64,000 bases of DNA, from the NCBI GenBank assembly GCA_947095585.1, contig OX352765.1, positions 26,070,254 to 26,134,253 on the forward strand, read 5' to 3'. The notes beneath the pieces are model-generated. The model did not search any database and had not been told where the DNA came from. It worked only from the letters and a program-made list of their open reading frames with translations. Positions 1-11,326 of the stretch are shown in pieces. Within the stretch, counting starts at the first letter, position 1; each line of letters opens with the position of its first letter. The translations under genes and the position numbers were made by a program. The stretch comes from Nephrocerus scutellatus. Taxonomy: Eukaryota > Arthropoda > Insecta > Diptera > Pipunculidae.

Positions 1-489
1 CGAATAAGGTTAAACATCATTCGACCAACTCAAAAACAGATTTCTGATTTCATTAAACTTCGTCCAAGCACACTGTCACGAAAAGTGAAATATTTCATTG
101 GCCAGTTGAAAGCAGAAGGCAAACAAGTGTTTCTCATTTCCGGAGGATTCGATTGCCTAATTGAGCCAGTCGCCAATGAGCTAGACATCCCTATTAGCCA
201 TCTGTATGCCAACAAACTGATGTTTTTCAATAATGGCGAGTATGCAAACTTCGATACAACACAACCAACCTCCAAGTCCGGTGGCAAAGCAGAGGCTATA
301 TCTATTATTAAGAAAAAACATCCAGATGCTATGATAACAATGATTGGCGATGGAGCGACTGATTTAGAAGCGGTGCCACCAGCTGATTATTTTATTGGCT
401 TCGGTGGAAATATTGTTCGTCCGGAAGTATTTACCAGAGCGCAATACTATGTAAATGATTTTGAACAATTAATGACGACAACGTCATAA
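1..489 (+). CDS. aay: Phosphoserine phosphatase (astray), 3' terminal exon, partial
   Basis: This enzyme catalyses the last step of serine synthesis, hydrolysing phosphoserine to serine in the cytosol. The frame is open from base 1 and ends with TAA at 487-489, giving 162 codons of the C-terminal part. Haloacid dehalogenase motifs are visible: LISGGFD (motif II, serine) early, a conserved lysine in SGGKAEAI, and the metal-binding GDGATDLEA (motif IV). The catalytic DxDST motif of the family should lie upstream, outside the window. The start is not in the window: an apparent start at 85 is a GTG inside continuous coding sequence (RIRLNIIRPT precedes it). No intron interrupts the piece seen. 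The next gene to the right is RpS17 on the other strand, with only repeats between. The family call is very secure; the gene symbol rests on similarity to Drosophila astray. Confidence 0.95.
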   Translation, partial: RIRLNIIRPTQKQISDFIKLRPSTLSRKVKYFIGQLKAEGKQVFLISGGFDCLIEPVANELDIPISHLYANKLMFFNNGEYANFDTTQPTSKSGGKAEAISIIKKKHPDAMITMIGDGATDLEAVPPADYFIGFGGNIVRPEVFTRAQYYVNDFEQLMTTTS

Positions 490-714
490 ATATAATATAT
501 TTTTTTTTAGAAAAAGTAGAATTGAAAATGTACAGTATTGTTTTTTTGATATATTGTATAATTTACCCCTTAAATTATAAGTTGCAGTATAATATGAAAC
601 TTATTGAAGAGCCATGGTAAATTAATATTTGGCTGTAACTAATATTATTATGTTATTATAATTTTCAGTCTATATACGTTATTGTTATTGATATAAAAAC
701 TTTCAACAACACCA

Positions 715-720
715 AATAAA
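715..720 (+). terminator. Polyadenylation signal for aay
   Basis: The first AATAAA after the aay stop codon lies 226 bases downstream. The intervening 490-714 is very AT-rich with no other coding signal, fitting a 3' UTR. Confidence 0.55.
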
Positions 721-1190
721 AATGTTTTCTGTCGCATTCGCATTCGTTCGTATTGTGTTAATTAATTTAACTCATACACATCCGCCAGTCAGTCTTAGTA
801 AATTGGATTTGAATACCATTTACAGCATAGTATGTAAAAAGTACAATAAATAATTGATTTTTGCTTTTTGTTATGTTAAACACCAACTACTACCAACTTG
901 CTTGTAATTGATAACAAAAATATAATAATAATTATTTGAAAAGTGATTGGTCAGGCGCAGCGTGTCGAATCTGAACGACATACGAGTACATTATGTGATG
1001 ATTGTAATTATGTTAGATAAAGTCAATACACTATGTATTTATGTAGTTATGAGCTTAAATACACACACCACATTCATAATCATAATAATAAAAGAGCTTT
1101 TAAATCGTAATTGTTATTTTAAATTTCAAATTAAATTAAATAAATTCCAACAACAGAAATGATAATATGTAATTGAGCGGCAGAGGGTAG
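721..1190. other. AT-rich intergenic, no feature recognised
   Basis: Sequence downstream of aay. Short open frames here are low complexity and have no family resemblance. I see no RNA gene, and no repeat shared with the rest of the window. Confidence 0.5.
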
Positions 1191-1194
1191 AGGA

Positions 1195-1510
1195 TTGAAC
1201 ATTTTTGATCAAAAAAAAATAGTGGCGGATACTGATCTAAAAGTAGTCTTGAAGCTTTGGGGAAAGCAGTTTCATGAATTGCTATACAGGTTATCACCAA
1301 TAACATTAACCAAGGACAACTCTACAGATCCGCCACCATTTCGAAGAATTAAGCAAAGCGATAAAGCCGTTAATACCCAATAAGGCCTTGTGAGCGGACG
1401 GTATTTATGCGAAGCAATGAACAATGGAGGATGAACGTAATATACCAAGCATTTCATGAACTAATAGTAAGATAAGAGATGCGGAGATAGACTGGAAAAG
1501 TGGCATCTTA
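1195..1510 (+). mobile_element. RTE-type LINE relic (linker/RT start)
   Basis: The frame starting at 1195 reads LKLWGKQFHELLYRL, matching WEEHFHELLNGQ of the longer RTE copy at 8.7-10.6 kb. Further on, FHELIV and DWKSGIL resemble IHEIIVQVWEEE and DWRRGILCP of that copy. The relic carries stops and a deletion between the two matches. It is a dead fragment and its ends are not defined. Confidence 0.5.
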
Positions 1511-1689
1511 TGCGTCAAACATAATGATTGAATTATCACTAAGACTATCTATTAATAGTCGAGGTATACCGTTCTTATGTACAAGCTTTATGATATTATA
1601 TATCCTGTATTATGTTAGAGCGACAATGCAAAAACGATCTGTACTCTATAATACCACAGTGACGTCATCTCAGTTACTTCACTCGGCGC

Positions 1690-2440
1690 CTCTTACCGAG
1701 CGTACGTGTTGTGTTTTCCAGGTAAATAATGACCTTATGGCTATCCATTACTGGACCAATGATAATAATCTTAAGATTAACCCCTCTTAGATTCAGGCCA
1801 TGGCATTATAACGTTATCCACCTGCTTTATCCTACTATCCTTAATGGAAAGTATGTGCCGTTCTCTCATAGTATCAAGAGCCTGGGTTTCGTACTTGACG
1901 ACACTTTATCCTGAGATTGTCATGTCAATGCTCCAGTCTGGGCTCTTTTACGTAAACTATATATAGTCAAGGATTTGCTTTCGTTGCTACTTGGTTGCAG
2001 ATTAGTCAACTCTTTGGTTATGCTCTTCTTCACAAATGGTACAGAATTATTTTCGGGCACTTCTATGACCAATCTGGGCTGGTTGAACGTTTGATTTAAT
2101 TCATGCACTAGTTTCACTTTCTCGCTCAAACGGCCATATTTCTGGCGTTCGAGTTTTTGGGAATTGGGACACATTGTTTACTGTCAGGGCCCTTCGTCGA
2201 CGGAATTGCATACCACTAGCTATCAGGGAGTCAAGGACTAAACAATGCAGTGTTCTTTTCAACCAACGTTAGCTTGTTTCTAACTACCGAAATGTTTGAT
2301 TGACAATTGGATGCAGCTTTAAATTCCTTTTAAGCACTTCATTTATTTGTCATTGCTGTTATAGTCGTCAATGGAGTGTGTCTGGTGCTCATTTACATTT
2401 ACATTTACTCTTAGGAAATTACCCTCATACGAATTACTCA
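1690..2440 (+). mobile_element. Non-LTR retrotransposon relic, RT C-terminal part (family D)
   Basis: Conceptual reading gives a degenerate thumb-like segment: WTNDNNLKINP, then a KSLGFVLDDTLS box, then LVNSLVMLFFTNGTELFSG. The last piece matches LIESLVMPLFNYGIEVYCG in the copy at 52.6-54.9 kb and LIESLVMPLFSYSIEVYSG in the copy at 33.7-35.0 kb (minus strand). Several frameshifts and stops show it is dead. The A/T-rich end near 2440 (repeated TTGAA units) may be the 3' tail. Confidence 0.6.
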
Positions 2441-3090
2441 TTATTTTTATTAAATTAATAATTTTTAATTGAATTGAATTGAATTATATTAAATTATTAT
2501 TGATTCCCTTGCACATTTTCTTATACATTGTAAAAAAGACACAAGTCTTAATGTATTTTTTGTAGTATCGAAATATACATTTTCACCGTCAGTCGATTCG
2601 AAAATAAAAGTTTTTAAACTCATCACATTACAAATATTGGAAGATTCTCAATAATACCACCAGCCAGACTAGTAATTTAGATTGCCAATAAGATCTACAA
2701 TACGCTTTGACTTCTACTTCTTAGCATAGAAGAATATAATTGAGGCACTGGTCATCGTTTGCTGGATGTTCTTTATAAAGCTGTTACGACGAAATCTCAC
2801 AATTTTACCTACCTTGTTAAGCTTTGTATTTAGGCAAAAAACGCAACCTTTCACTTTAAGCAATAAATAAAGAAAGTATACAAGTATGTTGTCTTTTCTG
2901 CTTCAGGTAGTTATGGTATTTTAACTTTTGGTAGATTGATCCAACATTTAACTTCAACAATTTAACAGGTTGTGCTTAATATGCACTTTACACTTTATAA
3001 TTACGCAAACCAGCATACAGACAATTATATTAAAGAAAAACACCTAATCAAGAAATTATGCGTTTTGTTTTCCCTTCATGTTTTATTATT
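2441..3090. other. AT-rich intergenic, nothing recognised
   Basis: No convincing open frame, RNA gene or repeat match was seen in this stretch. Confidence 0.4.
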
Positions 3091-3094
3091 TATG

Positions 3095-3358
3095 TAAAAA
3101 TAATAATAATACCAATAATTAGGGCTACAACCAATGCGGTCCAAGACCTAGCTTTTCGCAACCATTCGTGTTGTGCTATATTTTTGCACACAAGTAGAAG
3201 GGACCAACTACAAGGCGAATTGATAAGCTTTTTTCCGTGACAATTATTACCCTCGAACGTTTGTCAGACGTTCGTGGGAGGTGGAATTTCTGGAATTCGA
3301 ATCTCAAAACTCCTGCTTAGGGGCCCAACGCTCTAACCACTAGAGCCACGGCACCCAC
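3095..3358 (-). mobile_element. tRNA-derived SINE, copy 1
   Basis: On the minus strand the element starts GTGGGTGCCGTGGCTCTAG, a tRNA-like head whose A box (TGGCTCTAGTGG) is followed by a degenerate B box (GATTCGAATTC). The body contains ACAAACGTTCGAG, GTAATAATTGTCACGGAAA and CGAATGGTTGCGA blocks. The element ends in an (ATT)n tail around 3095-3130. The same body recurs at 4785, 20741, 32006, 46430 and 63177. The near-complete head and simple-repeat tail make this one of the two best copies. A functional tRNA is excluded because the anticodon-arm region does not fold as one and the unit is far longer than 75 nt. Confidence 0.75.
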
Positions 3359-4784
3359 TATCATTTATATACTAAGACTTAATTGCAACTTAAATGTTAT
3401 ATTAAATTGTGCAAATATTAATACTAATTTCTGCAATAATTTCAAATTGTTAACAGTGAGTAATAATATCTAGCTTTTTTAGTTAAAAGAACAAAGATAA
3501 ACTTTTGGCCCACACTAGTCATGACTTAATTTGAAAGCACCGGTGCTAGCAAATTGCAAATATATACATAAAATGATTTTACCATCTTCAGTTCAAATGC
3601 GATATCATAATACACCTATATTTTTGGATTAACAAGCTGAACTTTATTTTAGATAGTGTCATAGTGCAATATTTAAATTTTCTTTTGGTTAAATAATAAA
3701 CAGCTGTGAGCTTTGTAACTGTTTATTTTAATATTCAGCTTAAATACGGAATCGACTGAGGAGTTCTGTGCGTGGTTAATGATGATATCATCATGAGCCA
3801 GACTCACAAATCACCTGAAAAGAGCTGCACAGTCGATCTTTAAAAAAAACATTACCATGTACATAGCACATCCCAGTAATTTTTGTCACTCCCTGAAAGT
3901 TTCATTTATATAAAAGACATTAAAAGCTCACCTATTTTATAAATTCTTCAATTAAAGATTCCCTTAAACTGTGAGCACCAAATATTAGAAGTGAATGGGT
4001 GGTAGCCAAAAAAGTCCAAACGAATTAGTCAGCATCCAATTGCAACAGCAGCAAATCTACAAATCTTCTTTAGTGATTTACACAACTCCTCTCAAATATT
4101 GATTATTTTGAAATAAATCTACAAGCAAGAAAATTGTCCTTTGATATACCTATTCACCAAATAATTTTTTTTTCACTAACCAACATGTAGTTTCAGCAAT
4201 CATACAATTCAATACCAAATAAAATAAATAGTTTAGTAATTTTTAACACAATGTTTATTTTATTATTAGATTAGCAATATTCGTATAGCAACCAAATTTT
4301 AACACCCGGAACGATTGGTAAACTGAACTCAACTGAGTCAGTGTGGACTGTAGATTGGATAAAAAGAAACACAGTTCCATGTATCAACCTTAAATCGTGT
4401 GGACGTGGAGAAAATTTCACTAGTATTTAATGCTAGTGGTGGGTAAATGAATGTGTGATTGAGATTTCAACGTGAGTACAACTCGTAGTCTCGTACATGC
4501 AATTCTTTAGTTTATGCCGCATATAAGTTAGCCTTTTTCAGCGAACAAAAAAAATTATTTTACACACAACACGCTTGCGTAAAGATTGACATGACACTCT
4601 CCACCTGAACTCTGACAGCTTCAAAGAAAAACTATGGAAAAGGTAAGGGTATGCAGTACATGACAGCTGATTACCAATTGTGCAAACTACAAAGTACAAA
4701 TATAATGTAGAATTCGAACTGACCACAAAGATCAATCTATGATATACAAACAAAGTATTAAAGATTCAGACTATGGAATCTGTT
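3359..4784. other. Intergenic, nothing recognised
   Basis: AT-rich single-copy-looking sequence. Open frames are short and compositionally simple. No tRNA, hairpin repeat or transposon protein was recognised. Confidence 0.4.
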
Positions 4785-4989
4785 GCATCCGTTTCGCCGT
4801 CGTAGGCACACCTTTCGCGAAAATCTGACAAACGTCCGAGAGTAATAACTTGTCACGGAAAGCTTCTCAATTCGCCGTTCGGATATGGCATTAAATTGTA
4901 GGTCCCTTTCATTTGTGGGCAAACATATACATGCACACCACAAATGGTCGCGAGAAGCGAGTCTGTCACGCCGAATATTATTATTATTG
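4785..4989 (+). mobile_element. tRNA-derived SINE, copy 2 (5'-truncated)
   Basis: Plus-strand copy of the family at 3095-3358. It carries CTGACAAACGTCCGAGAGTA, CTTGTCACGGAAAGC, TTCGCCGTTCGGATA, CATTTGTGGGCAAACATATA and AAATGGTCGCGAGAAGC, then GTCACGCCGAATATT followed by (ATT)n. The tRNA-like head is missing or scrambled. The (ATT)n tail supports the 3' end near 4989. Confidence 0.7.
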
Positions 4990-5237
4990 TACATATATAT
5001 TAAATAATCGGTTCTTTTTAATTTGCCATCAAATATAGAAGTAGACATTTTTAATAAATAACAAAATCACAACTAATGATTTCAATAAACGGAAGAAAAT
5101 GAAACTCACCGAATTACTCATAAATTCATAAAACTCATTAAACTCTCTCCTAAATGTTTGGAAATGCTATGACATAATTTGTGACTACAAAACTAGAGTC
5201 ATACCTTATAATTGGCCTGTAAGTATACGCATTCTTA

Positions 5238-5470
5238 TAGAAAGTGTCTCATAAGCAAAGCATACAACAAAGCGACGTAAAAGTTGCCCAACTTTTAATT
5301 TTTCTGACACTTCTCTCTCATCAGTTAACAGTTTATTCTGACATTTGTTTTTGTTTGTATGTACGGCGACAACGTATTCATGAGGTCACACCTTGAGTCA
5401 CATACGGCATCGTTAACGTATTAGTCGCCCCAACGGACGCAATGGTTTGTATGGGATGGCCCCTTTGAAA
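5238..5470 (-). repeat. Diverged copy of the Harbinger-like MITE family
   Basis: Blocks GTACGGCGACAACGTATTCAT, GAGGTCACACCTTGAG and ACATACGGCATCGTTAACG correspond, in reverse complement, to 12236-12320 of the MITE at 12122-12536. The left end (AGTGTCTCATAAG) resembles that element's terminal repeat. No clean right terminal repeat or target duplication is visible. Confidence 0.45.
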
Positions 5471-5889
5471 ATAAATGCTTTTTTGTCATAGTTTGATATC
5501 TTTGGTCAAAACGAATTCAACATTACAGTTGCTTTGAGGAAGTTGGCTTTTATTGACACTTCGAATTACTATTAAGCCATAGAGAGAATATGCAGCGTAA
5601 CTCAAAAATTGCACAGGAGGTGTTTAGTAGTTAAACACGTAATAAACTAATTTTAAAATAACATGTTGTTAATTATAAACTACGTTGTCAGTTTTTTACT
5701 TAACTACATCATTGACAACGTTGTAAAGAAAATAAAAAAAGCTGGTTTTTCGTTTTTCAAAACTTTCTTATTCAATTCATAACATATAAAGGAAATTTTA
5801 TTACTCTTTTTTCTTTTACCTTCATACATCAATTAATTGTAATACTGATAGTTCATAAATCACAATTTATTGCGAGCCCCAAGGGCTAA

Positions 5890-6100
5890 CATGCCAACAA
5901 ACAGCGTGTGTTTGTTTGTACGGTAGATCGAAATTCCCCTCCAACAGATCTGTATATTTTGGGTGATTTACCAATATTTTTAACTACAACAACAACACAT
6001 GCAACAAAATATTCTTGCCTTTCCTGATCGAATTGCCGAGAAAAAATCTGAGCTAGAGCGCAGATTTCTAAAACATACAAAAAACAATTATTTGAAGGAT
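5890..6100 (+). repeat. Dispersed repeat family E, copy 1
   Basis: Shares GATCTGTATATTTTGGG, an (ACA)n tract, ACACATGCAACAAAATATT, GAATTGCCGAGAAAAAATC and GAGCTAGAGCGCAGATTTC with copies at 11.02 kb, 27.36 kb (inverted) and 45.85 kb. It has no coding capacity. The class is unknown; it could be a non-autonomous DNA element. Confidence 0.6.
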
Positions 6101-6239
6101 CCGGAAATGTATCCTTACAGTAACGGAAAAACGACAAATTGCTGCTAGCTGTTTCGACAGCTAAAATCAGTGAAGCAGTTAGCAGCTATTTACTTCCAAG
6201 TAAATCTACCTCAAGCAGCTAAAGCTTAACTACCTTTTA

Positions 6240-6745
6240 GTGCTTAGGGAAACATTCAACGCCAACACTTAGCGAAAGACCACATGACCTGGGATGCGCA
6301 ACAAGCAGCAAGCTTGAATAACTGGAAAAAAGTACTCTATTCTCACGAAACAAAATTCAATGTCTATTATAACATTTACTAGGAGGAGCTCTCTTTAAAC
6401 CGTCATACCATCACACAGAGAAGTGGGCGTAATGCTTTGGACTGCTATACCCTACATCAATTTAGCGATAGCGAAGACAGGAAATAGCTACACGGCGGTG
6501 CTGGAATAGTTTTTTCAAAAATCCACGATTTGTTTGGACTACTTTTATTGATGTTTTCAACACGAATTTAGCAAAAAGGACTCAAATGTACTGTTATTTT
6601 GCTCTGAATATTTTTTAAAACTTGATTTTGTATTAACCACAAAGTCTAACTTTCTCCATCATTAGTTTATTCTTTACTGACAACTGGAGAAAAATCAGTT
6701 TTATTTCCCAAAATTATGTGCTTCTAATCTAGCAAACCGCAGTGT
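6240..6745 (+). mobile_element. Tc1-like transposase relic with right terminal repeat
   Basis: A broken frame gives LAKDHMTWDAQQ, WKKVLYSHETKFN and GRNALDCYT, and in the alternative frame VMLWTAIPYINLAIAKTGNS. This is the order expected in the DDE catalytic region of Tc1-family transposases (RDH..W, W..V.FSDE, V.VWG.). The right end at 6709-6745 carries CCCAAAATTATGTGCTTC and CAAACCGCAGTGTA. The same terminal sequence recurs in reverse orientation at 31.42 and 31.62 kb and, in part, at 57.93 and 59.29 kb. Stops and frameshifts make it inactive. No left terminal repeat was found, so the copy is 5'-truncated. Confidence 0.65.
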
Positions 6746-6999
6746 ATCTACGCCGTTCAGTTCCTTGTCGCATCACTCTATGCTGTACCATAGAATTTCC
6801 TTTTCTTGGTATGGAACAGATCATATCACTAGAATCAAACACAAAAGACTTTCTTCATTCAGTATTGAGATAGTAACTTCATTAGTTACGACAACCGTTT
6901 CCGAGAAAAGGAATTAGTCGTCATGTACACATTCTTCACTATGCAGTTCTTGTCCAAAAGCTCACACCAATTTAAAATTCTAATAGCTATTTTTCCGTG

Positions 7000-7005
7000 T
7001 TTATT
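7000..7005 (-). terminator. Polyadenylation signal for RpS17
   Basis: AATAAA on the minus strand, about 35 nt downstream of the RpS17 stop, giving a very short 3' UTR as is usual for ribosomal protein genes. Confidence 0.6.
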
Positions 7006-7040
7006 TTATAAAAAGAGAAGTTTAATACACATTGCAGATC

Positions 7041-7697
7041 CTAGTTCCTTCGGTTGAAGTTACTTGTTGTTGGAAGGGTCATTTGGAGCCCACGAATGTT
7101 GTGGAAGTCCAAAAGCTTCAACATCTCCTTGGTGTCAGGATCAACCTCAATGATATCTTGTTCCAAAGCTGAAACTGCCGGAACGTAGTTATCACGACGT
7201 TCACGCTCTTCTTCCTGCAATTTGATGGAAATACCACGAACTTGAGAGTGCCTGAGACGTCCCATCAAATGGGTAACATAGCTACAAGGTAAAGAAAAAA
7301 ACGTCACTGTTGTTTTCTATCTTCATGGTAAACTAGTACTTACCCAGCAATTTTATTTCTTAGTGGCTTAGTTGGGATGATTGCGACTTCTTCGCAAATC
7401 CTTTTGTTGGTATGGAAGTCCATCGTTAGGCGGGTGTAGTATTTCTCAATTATGACCTTAGCGGCCTTCTTGATAGTCTTAGTCCTTACGCGACCCTATG
7501 AATGAAAAACAATTGCAGAGCAAACCATTTAACTCAAAATACTACTAGCACAGTAATCATAAAAAACAAAATTTTCAATAACTTTGAAATATATGCACAT
7601 GAATTTCTTGTATTTAATCATTTTTTAGGAAAAAAACAATGGATGATGAGAGAAATTCGAGATTTCAACTACATTTTTGACAACTGACACCTACCAT
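7041..7697 (-). CDS. RpS17: 40S ribosomal protein S17 (eS17), complete
   Basis: Structural protein of the small ribosomal subunit in the cytosol. The exons on the minus strand are 7695-7697 (the start ATG alone), 7344-7495 and 7041-7281. All junctions are GT-AG and in phase, giving 131 codons plus stop, the expected family length. The second exon opens [15 protein letters not shown]. The third carries [24 protein letters not shown] and the C-terminal [14 protein letters not shown]. The start was chosen because the ATG abuts a GTAGGT donor and exon 2 continues directly with the conserved Gly-Arg-Val. One oddity is THLMGRL, where the family normally has a basic residue in place of glycine. A pyrimidine tract of TOP type lies just upstream. 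Both flanks are transposon debris, so the gene stands alone. Confidence 0.96.
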
Positions 7698-7711
7698 GGC
7701 GAAAGATTTAA

Positions 7712-7726
7712 GCGGAAAGGAAAAGT
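7712..7726 (-). promoter_or_regulatory. Candidate 5' TOP motif of RpS17
   Basis: Reading the minus strand, CTTTTCCTTTCCGC lies 15-28 nt before the start codon. A C followed by an uninterrupted pyrimidine run at the cap site is the terminal oligopyrimidine signal of ribosomal protein mRNAs, used for growth-dependent translational control. The exact start of transcription is inferred. Confidence 0.55.
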
Positions 7727-7729
7727 TTG

Positions 7730-8690
7730 ATAAATAACTATGCGGATGAGAAATTCGTTGTTATCTGTGGTTTTCGAGGTATTGAGCTTTTAAGGTTATT
7801 GGTTGTACTATAAACCACAAATCTGTTTACATTGACTACATATAAATACGAAAGTGATTTGTATTACTGACAAGGGACTAGTAATATTGTAACCCAAATA
7901 TATTAATAAGTATATATTAAGCTAAACTAACAAAATTCTAGTAATTATTTTTTAATTATAGCCTTATAGAAGAAAACAAAATTTCAAAAAAGGTACTAAA
8001 TTGCAATTAATATTTAAGTTATCTTAATTCTTTAGCGCGAATAGAATACGGCTATATCAGTGAGTCACACTTAGCCGTATTCCATTCGTAGCAGCAGTAT
8101 CTACACTTTTTTATTTTCATAAATAAGTCAGTAAAATTGTCTGAATTGAATCCATATAGTTACTAAGAAAAAAAAAATCAAAATTTGAAAACCAAATTAG
8201 ATTTTTTTCAAGACAGAGATATAAAATAAGTCACCTCGCGAGGAGACTTATTTGAATAAGTTAATTTCCACAAATAAGTCTTCGTTTTAGAAACAGGTTA
8301 AGTGCCATCTAATAGAAATTTTTTTAACCTGCCTGTCATCTAGTTCTGTATAGATTCAATTCCCAGCAGCATTTTCTGTAGAAAAATGTAGAAAAATGAT
8401 GACATCTATCAAAACGTTGTGTTGCTTGTGTTTACACGTTGTTTCGACATTAAATAACAATAATGCTACAACAAATCAGAACCGAACTGAAAGTAAAATG
8501 TAGGATTTTTTGAAGCACAAATAAAAATGTCAGAAATTTGAAGTTTAAGAGAAAAGTCACAACGTAACCATCTAGACGGAGGCAAAACAAGGCTTATTAT
8601 TCGCCATTTTGTTAAATGAGTCAAGTTTACTCAAATTTGATATTTATTTTGTAACCTATATTGGCAAATGTAGTCAAATCAATAACTAAT
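7730..8690. other. AT-rich intergenic upstream of RpS17
   Basis: No gene recognised. An imperfect inverted pair (GAATACGGCTA near 8046 and TAGCCGTATTCCATTC near 8073) forms a small hairpin, and CTCGCGAGGAGAC near 8236 is a short palindrome. Neither has an evident role. Confidence 0.35.
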
Positions 8691-8699
8691 TAAAAAAAT

Positions 8700-10640
8700 G
8701 GCGGTCAGCCATCAGCAGAAATAGGGGGAATAACACAGAATGCTCTAGAATTACATACGGGTAAAATATCCACAAAGCCGGGTATCTCCCGATGGAGCCA
8801 CTCGCAACCAGATAGACCACGTTTTGATAGACCGCCGCCACAACCCGAACCTGATGACAGTACGAACGTACCGAGGTGCAAACGTCGACTCGGACCACTA
8901 TCTTGTTGGTATGGTGCTCCGAGCGCGGATTGCATAATCACGGAAGACTGCATCCGCGAATCAGATTCGAGTCAACACGGCTGCCCTTCGCAATGAAGAG
9001 ACCAGAAACAACTACGGTCAAGCGATAGGACTCGCCCTAAATGCAGGGAGAGTAAGTCCTGGGGCTGAGATGTCAGGCGTAGAAGAGAAATGGACACGCC
9101 TTAAGAATACTGTCATTAGTACTGCTGACTCCATCTTAGGCAGTAGTCGTAGAGACCGAAACGACTGGTTCGATGACGAATGTAAGCTAGCGACTGAACG
9201 TAAGAATGTTGCGTACCGAGCAATGAAACAATCTCATAGAACGCGGGCACGCGAAGATGAATATAAAGAGCTCAGAAGATATGAAAAAACAGTTCACCGA
9301 CGAAAGAAAGCAGACTGGGAGAAGAATCTCGTCCGTGAACTGGAACAGTACAGAGAACAAGGACCGCACCAGGCGCGGAAGTTCTACCAAAGGGTCCGCG
9401 GTATGACGCAATATACACCGCGTTGCACATACTGCAAGGACAAATAGGGTAATCTAATCGCCGATCTTAAAGGCATCTTAGAGCGATGGGAAGAGCACTT
9501 TCATGAGTTGCTAAATGGCCAGCTAACTTGGGAATTGGAGGCTCCACCAATGACCGGAGATCATACTATGCTGCCGCCACCAAGCATAGTCGAAGTTAGC
9601 AGAGCGATAAATCGGCTCAAAAATAATAAGGCCCCGGGATCTGATGAGATCCCAGCGGAACTGATAAAAATAGGAGGCCTACATTACACCAATCAATTCA
9701 TGAAATAATAGTGCAAGTATGGGAAGAAGAAGCTATGCCAGAAGACTGGCGAAGAGGCATCCTGTGCCCCATAAATAAGAAGGGAGATATCACAAAATGC
9801 AGCAATTATCGTGGTATAACGTTGGACTGGCATGCGTCCTCTTCAACCTGGCGTTGGAGAAAGTGATCCGTGACTCTGACGTAACGGCGAGAGGAACAAT
9901 CCTCTATAAGTCCATTCAGATACTGGCTTACACAGACGATATTAATATCGTTGGTAGAAACCAAAGAGCTGTACAGGAAGCTTTGGAGCACGAAGATAGT
10001 GGAGCACGAATTTGAAGTAGTGCAATCCTTTAACTATCTCGGGTCAACTACAGCAGCCGATAACAGCATGGAACTAGAAATACGCGCACGGTTGCTTAAA
10101 GCCAACAAAGCCTACTATAGCCTGTCAAGACTCTTCAAATCCAGGAACTTAACCATAACATCCAAGCTGCTGATATATAAGAAAATGGTCATACCAGTAC
10201 TTACATATGGATCCAAGACTTGGGTGCTCAGCAAAAAACATTCTGACCTCTTAGCCGCATTCGAGAGAAAAGTCTTACGGAGAATTGTTGGCCCCGTATG
10301 TGAGGAAGGACATTTCCGGAGACTCTATAATGATGAGATCTACGAGCGTTACCGCGATGTCGACATCGTGAAGAAAATTAAGCTCGGTAGGCTCCGGTGG
10401 GCAGGACACCTAGCTCGCATAAGCGAAGAGGATCCTGCTCGGAAAGTCCTTTGCGGTAGGATTTATGGAACACGACAGCGAGGCCGGCCAAGCCTACGCT
10501 GGAAGGATGGCGTAGACCAGGACGCCCAGAGTTTAGGGATGCCAAACTGGATGACATGGGCTCGAAATCGGGACCGGTGGAGAGACTTTTTGCGGGAGGC
10601 CAGGACCGGAACCCGGTTGTAGAGCCAAATATGATGATGA
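8700..10640 (+). mobile_element. RTE-type LINE, 5'-truncated and internally deleted
   Basis: The order is: the C-terminal part of an APE-type endonuclease (NQIDHVLIDRR, then VDSDHYLVG); a charged linker from 9070 (frame open to 9447); the reverse transcriptase start (RAINRLKNNKAPGSDEIP, NYRGITL); the YTDD active-site equivalent in ILAYTDDINIVG; then a C-terminal domain from 9951 to 10622 with YLGSTTAADNSM, VLTYGSKTWVLS, RLRWAGHLARI and GRPSLRWKDGVDQD. Between about 9826 and 9830 roughly 400 nt of RT core are missing compared with the copy at 17.8 kb. At least one stop (after CKDK, 9447) also breaks it. The 3' end runs into (ATG)n, the short-repeat tail typical of RTE elements. Clade assignment is from these features only. 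Confidence 0.8.
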
Positions 10641-11019
10641 TGATATGTGACTAATGAAATATTACTCAATCGTCGAATGCTCGTTTTTATTGTTCATGGA
10701 AATAAATTCTAATAAATAAAAATAAATAACTACTCTAGTTCTTAGTTTAATTGATAAAACTAAGCTTGAAGTACAGTTGAAAAACTACGTAACCCACGTT
10801 ACAAACATTGCGAAACATTTTAATTCTGTTACTCGATATGATGTTATTTAATCCAATGAACTTTAAAGTTCACATAACAGTTGGATAACTATATAACGTA
10901 AGCTTTCTTATTATTGATTATAAATAGTTTTATTTGTCCTTATAATCAATTTCGATTAAATTAAATGAAATTAAATGATGTGGAAACAGCGGGTTAGCTT
11001 GTGCGCAAAAGGAACAACT
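10641..11019. other. AT-rich intergenic, nothing recognised
   Basis: No gene, RNA or clear repeat seen. Confidence 0.35.
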
Positions 11020-11265
11020 AATATAGTTTTGTTTTTCTTTTTAAATCTGGCGCAGAGTGGTTTTTTGGCTGCTAAGTTGCTCCTTTCTCCTAAAAAACCA
11101 ATATACCGTAAGGCGAAAACAGATCTGTACTGTCACTAATTAGTAATTACAATAACAACACATGTAACAAAATAATGTTAAAAAAAGGATTTTTACCTTT
11201 CGTATTTGATTTGCCAAGAAAAAAAAGTGAGTTAGAGCTCAGAGTTCTTAAAGGAGAAAAAAATG
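11020..11265 (+). repeat. Dispersed repeat family E, copy 2
   Basis: Carries AACAACACATGTAACAAAAT, TTTGCCAAGAAAAAAAAG and GAGTTAGAGCTCAGAG, matching the copies at 5.9 kb and 45.9 kb. The leading part GGCTGCTAAGTTGCTC matches GGCTGTAAAGTTGTTC at 45.87 kb. Noncoding. Confidence 0.55.
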
Positions 11266-11326
11266 ACATAAAAGTGAGCTGCCAATAGTATGTAAAGCCT
11301 TGCTCTTATGTGTGGTAAATTGTTTT

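Noticed and set aside
3300..3358. tRNA gene (A and B box with anticodon-like loop) on the minus strand
   Set aside because: The sequence does not close into a cloverleaf, and the same head occurs with a shared 200-bp body at five other sites, so it is a SINE.
9951..10622. Host gene encoding a 223-aa protein
   Set aside because: The sequence is the C-terminal domain of an RTE-type LINE (RLRWAGHLARI, RWKDGVDQD) and follows the RT box without a gap.
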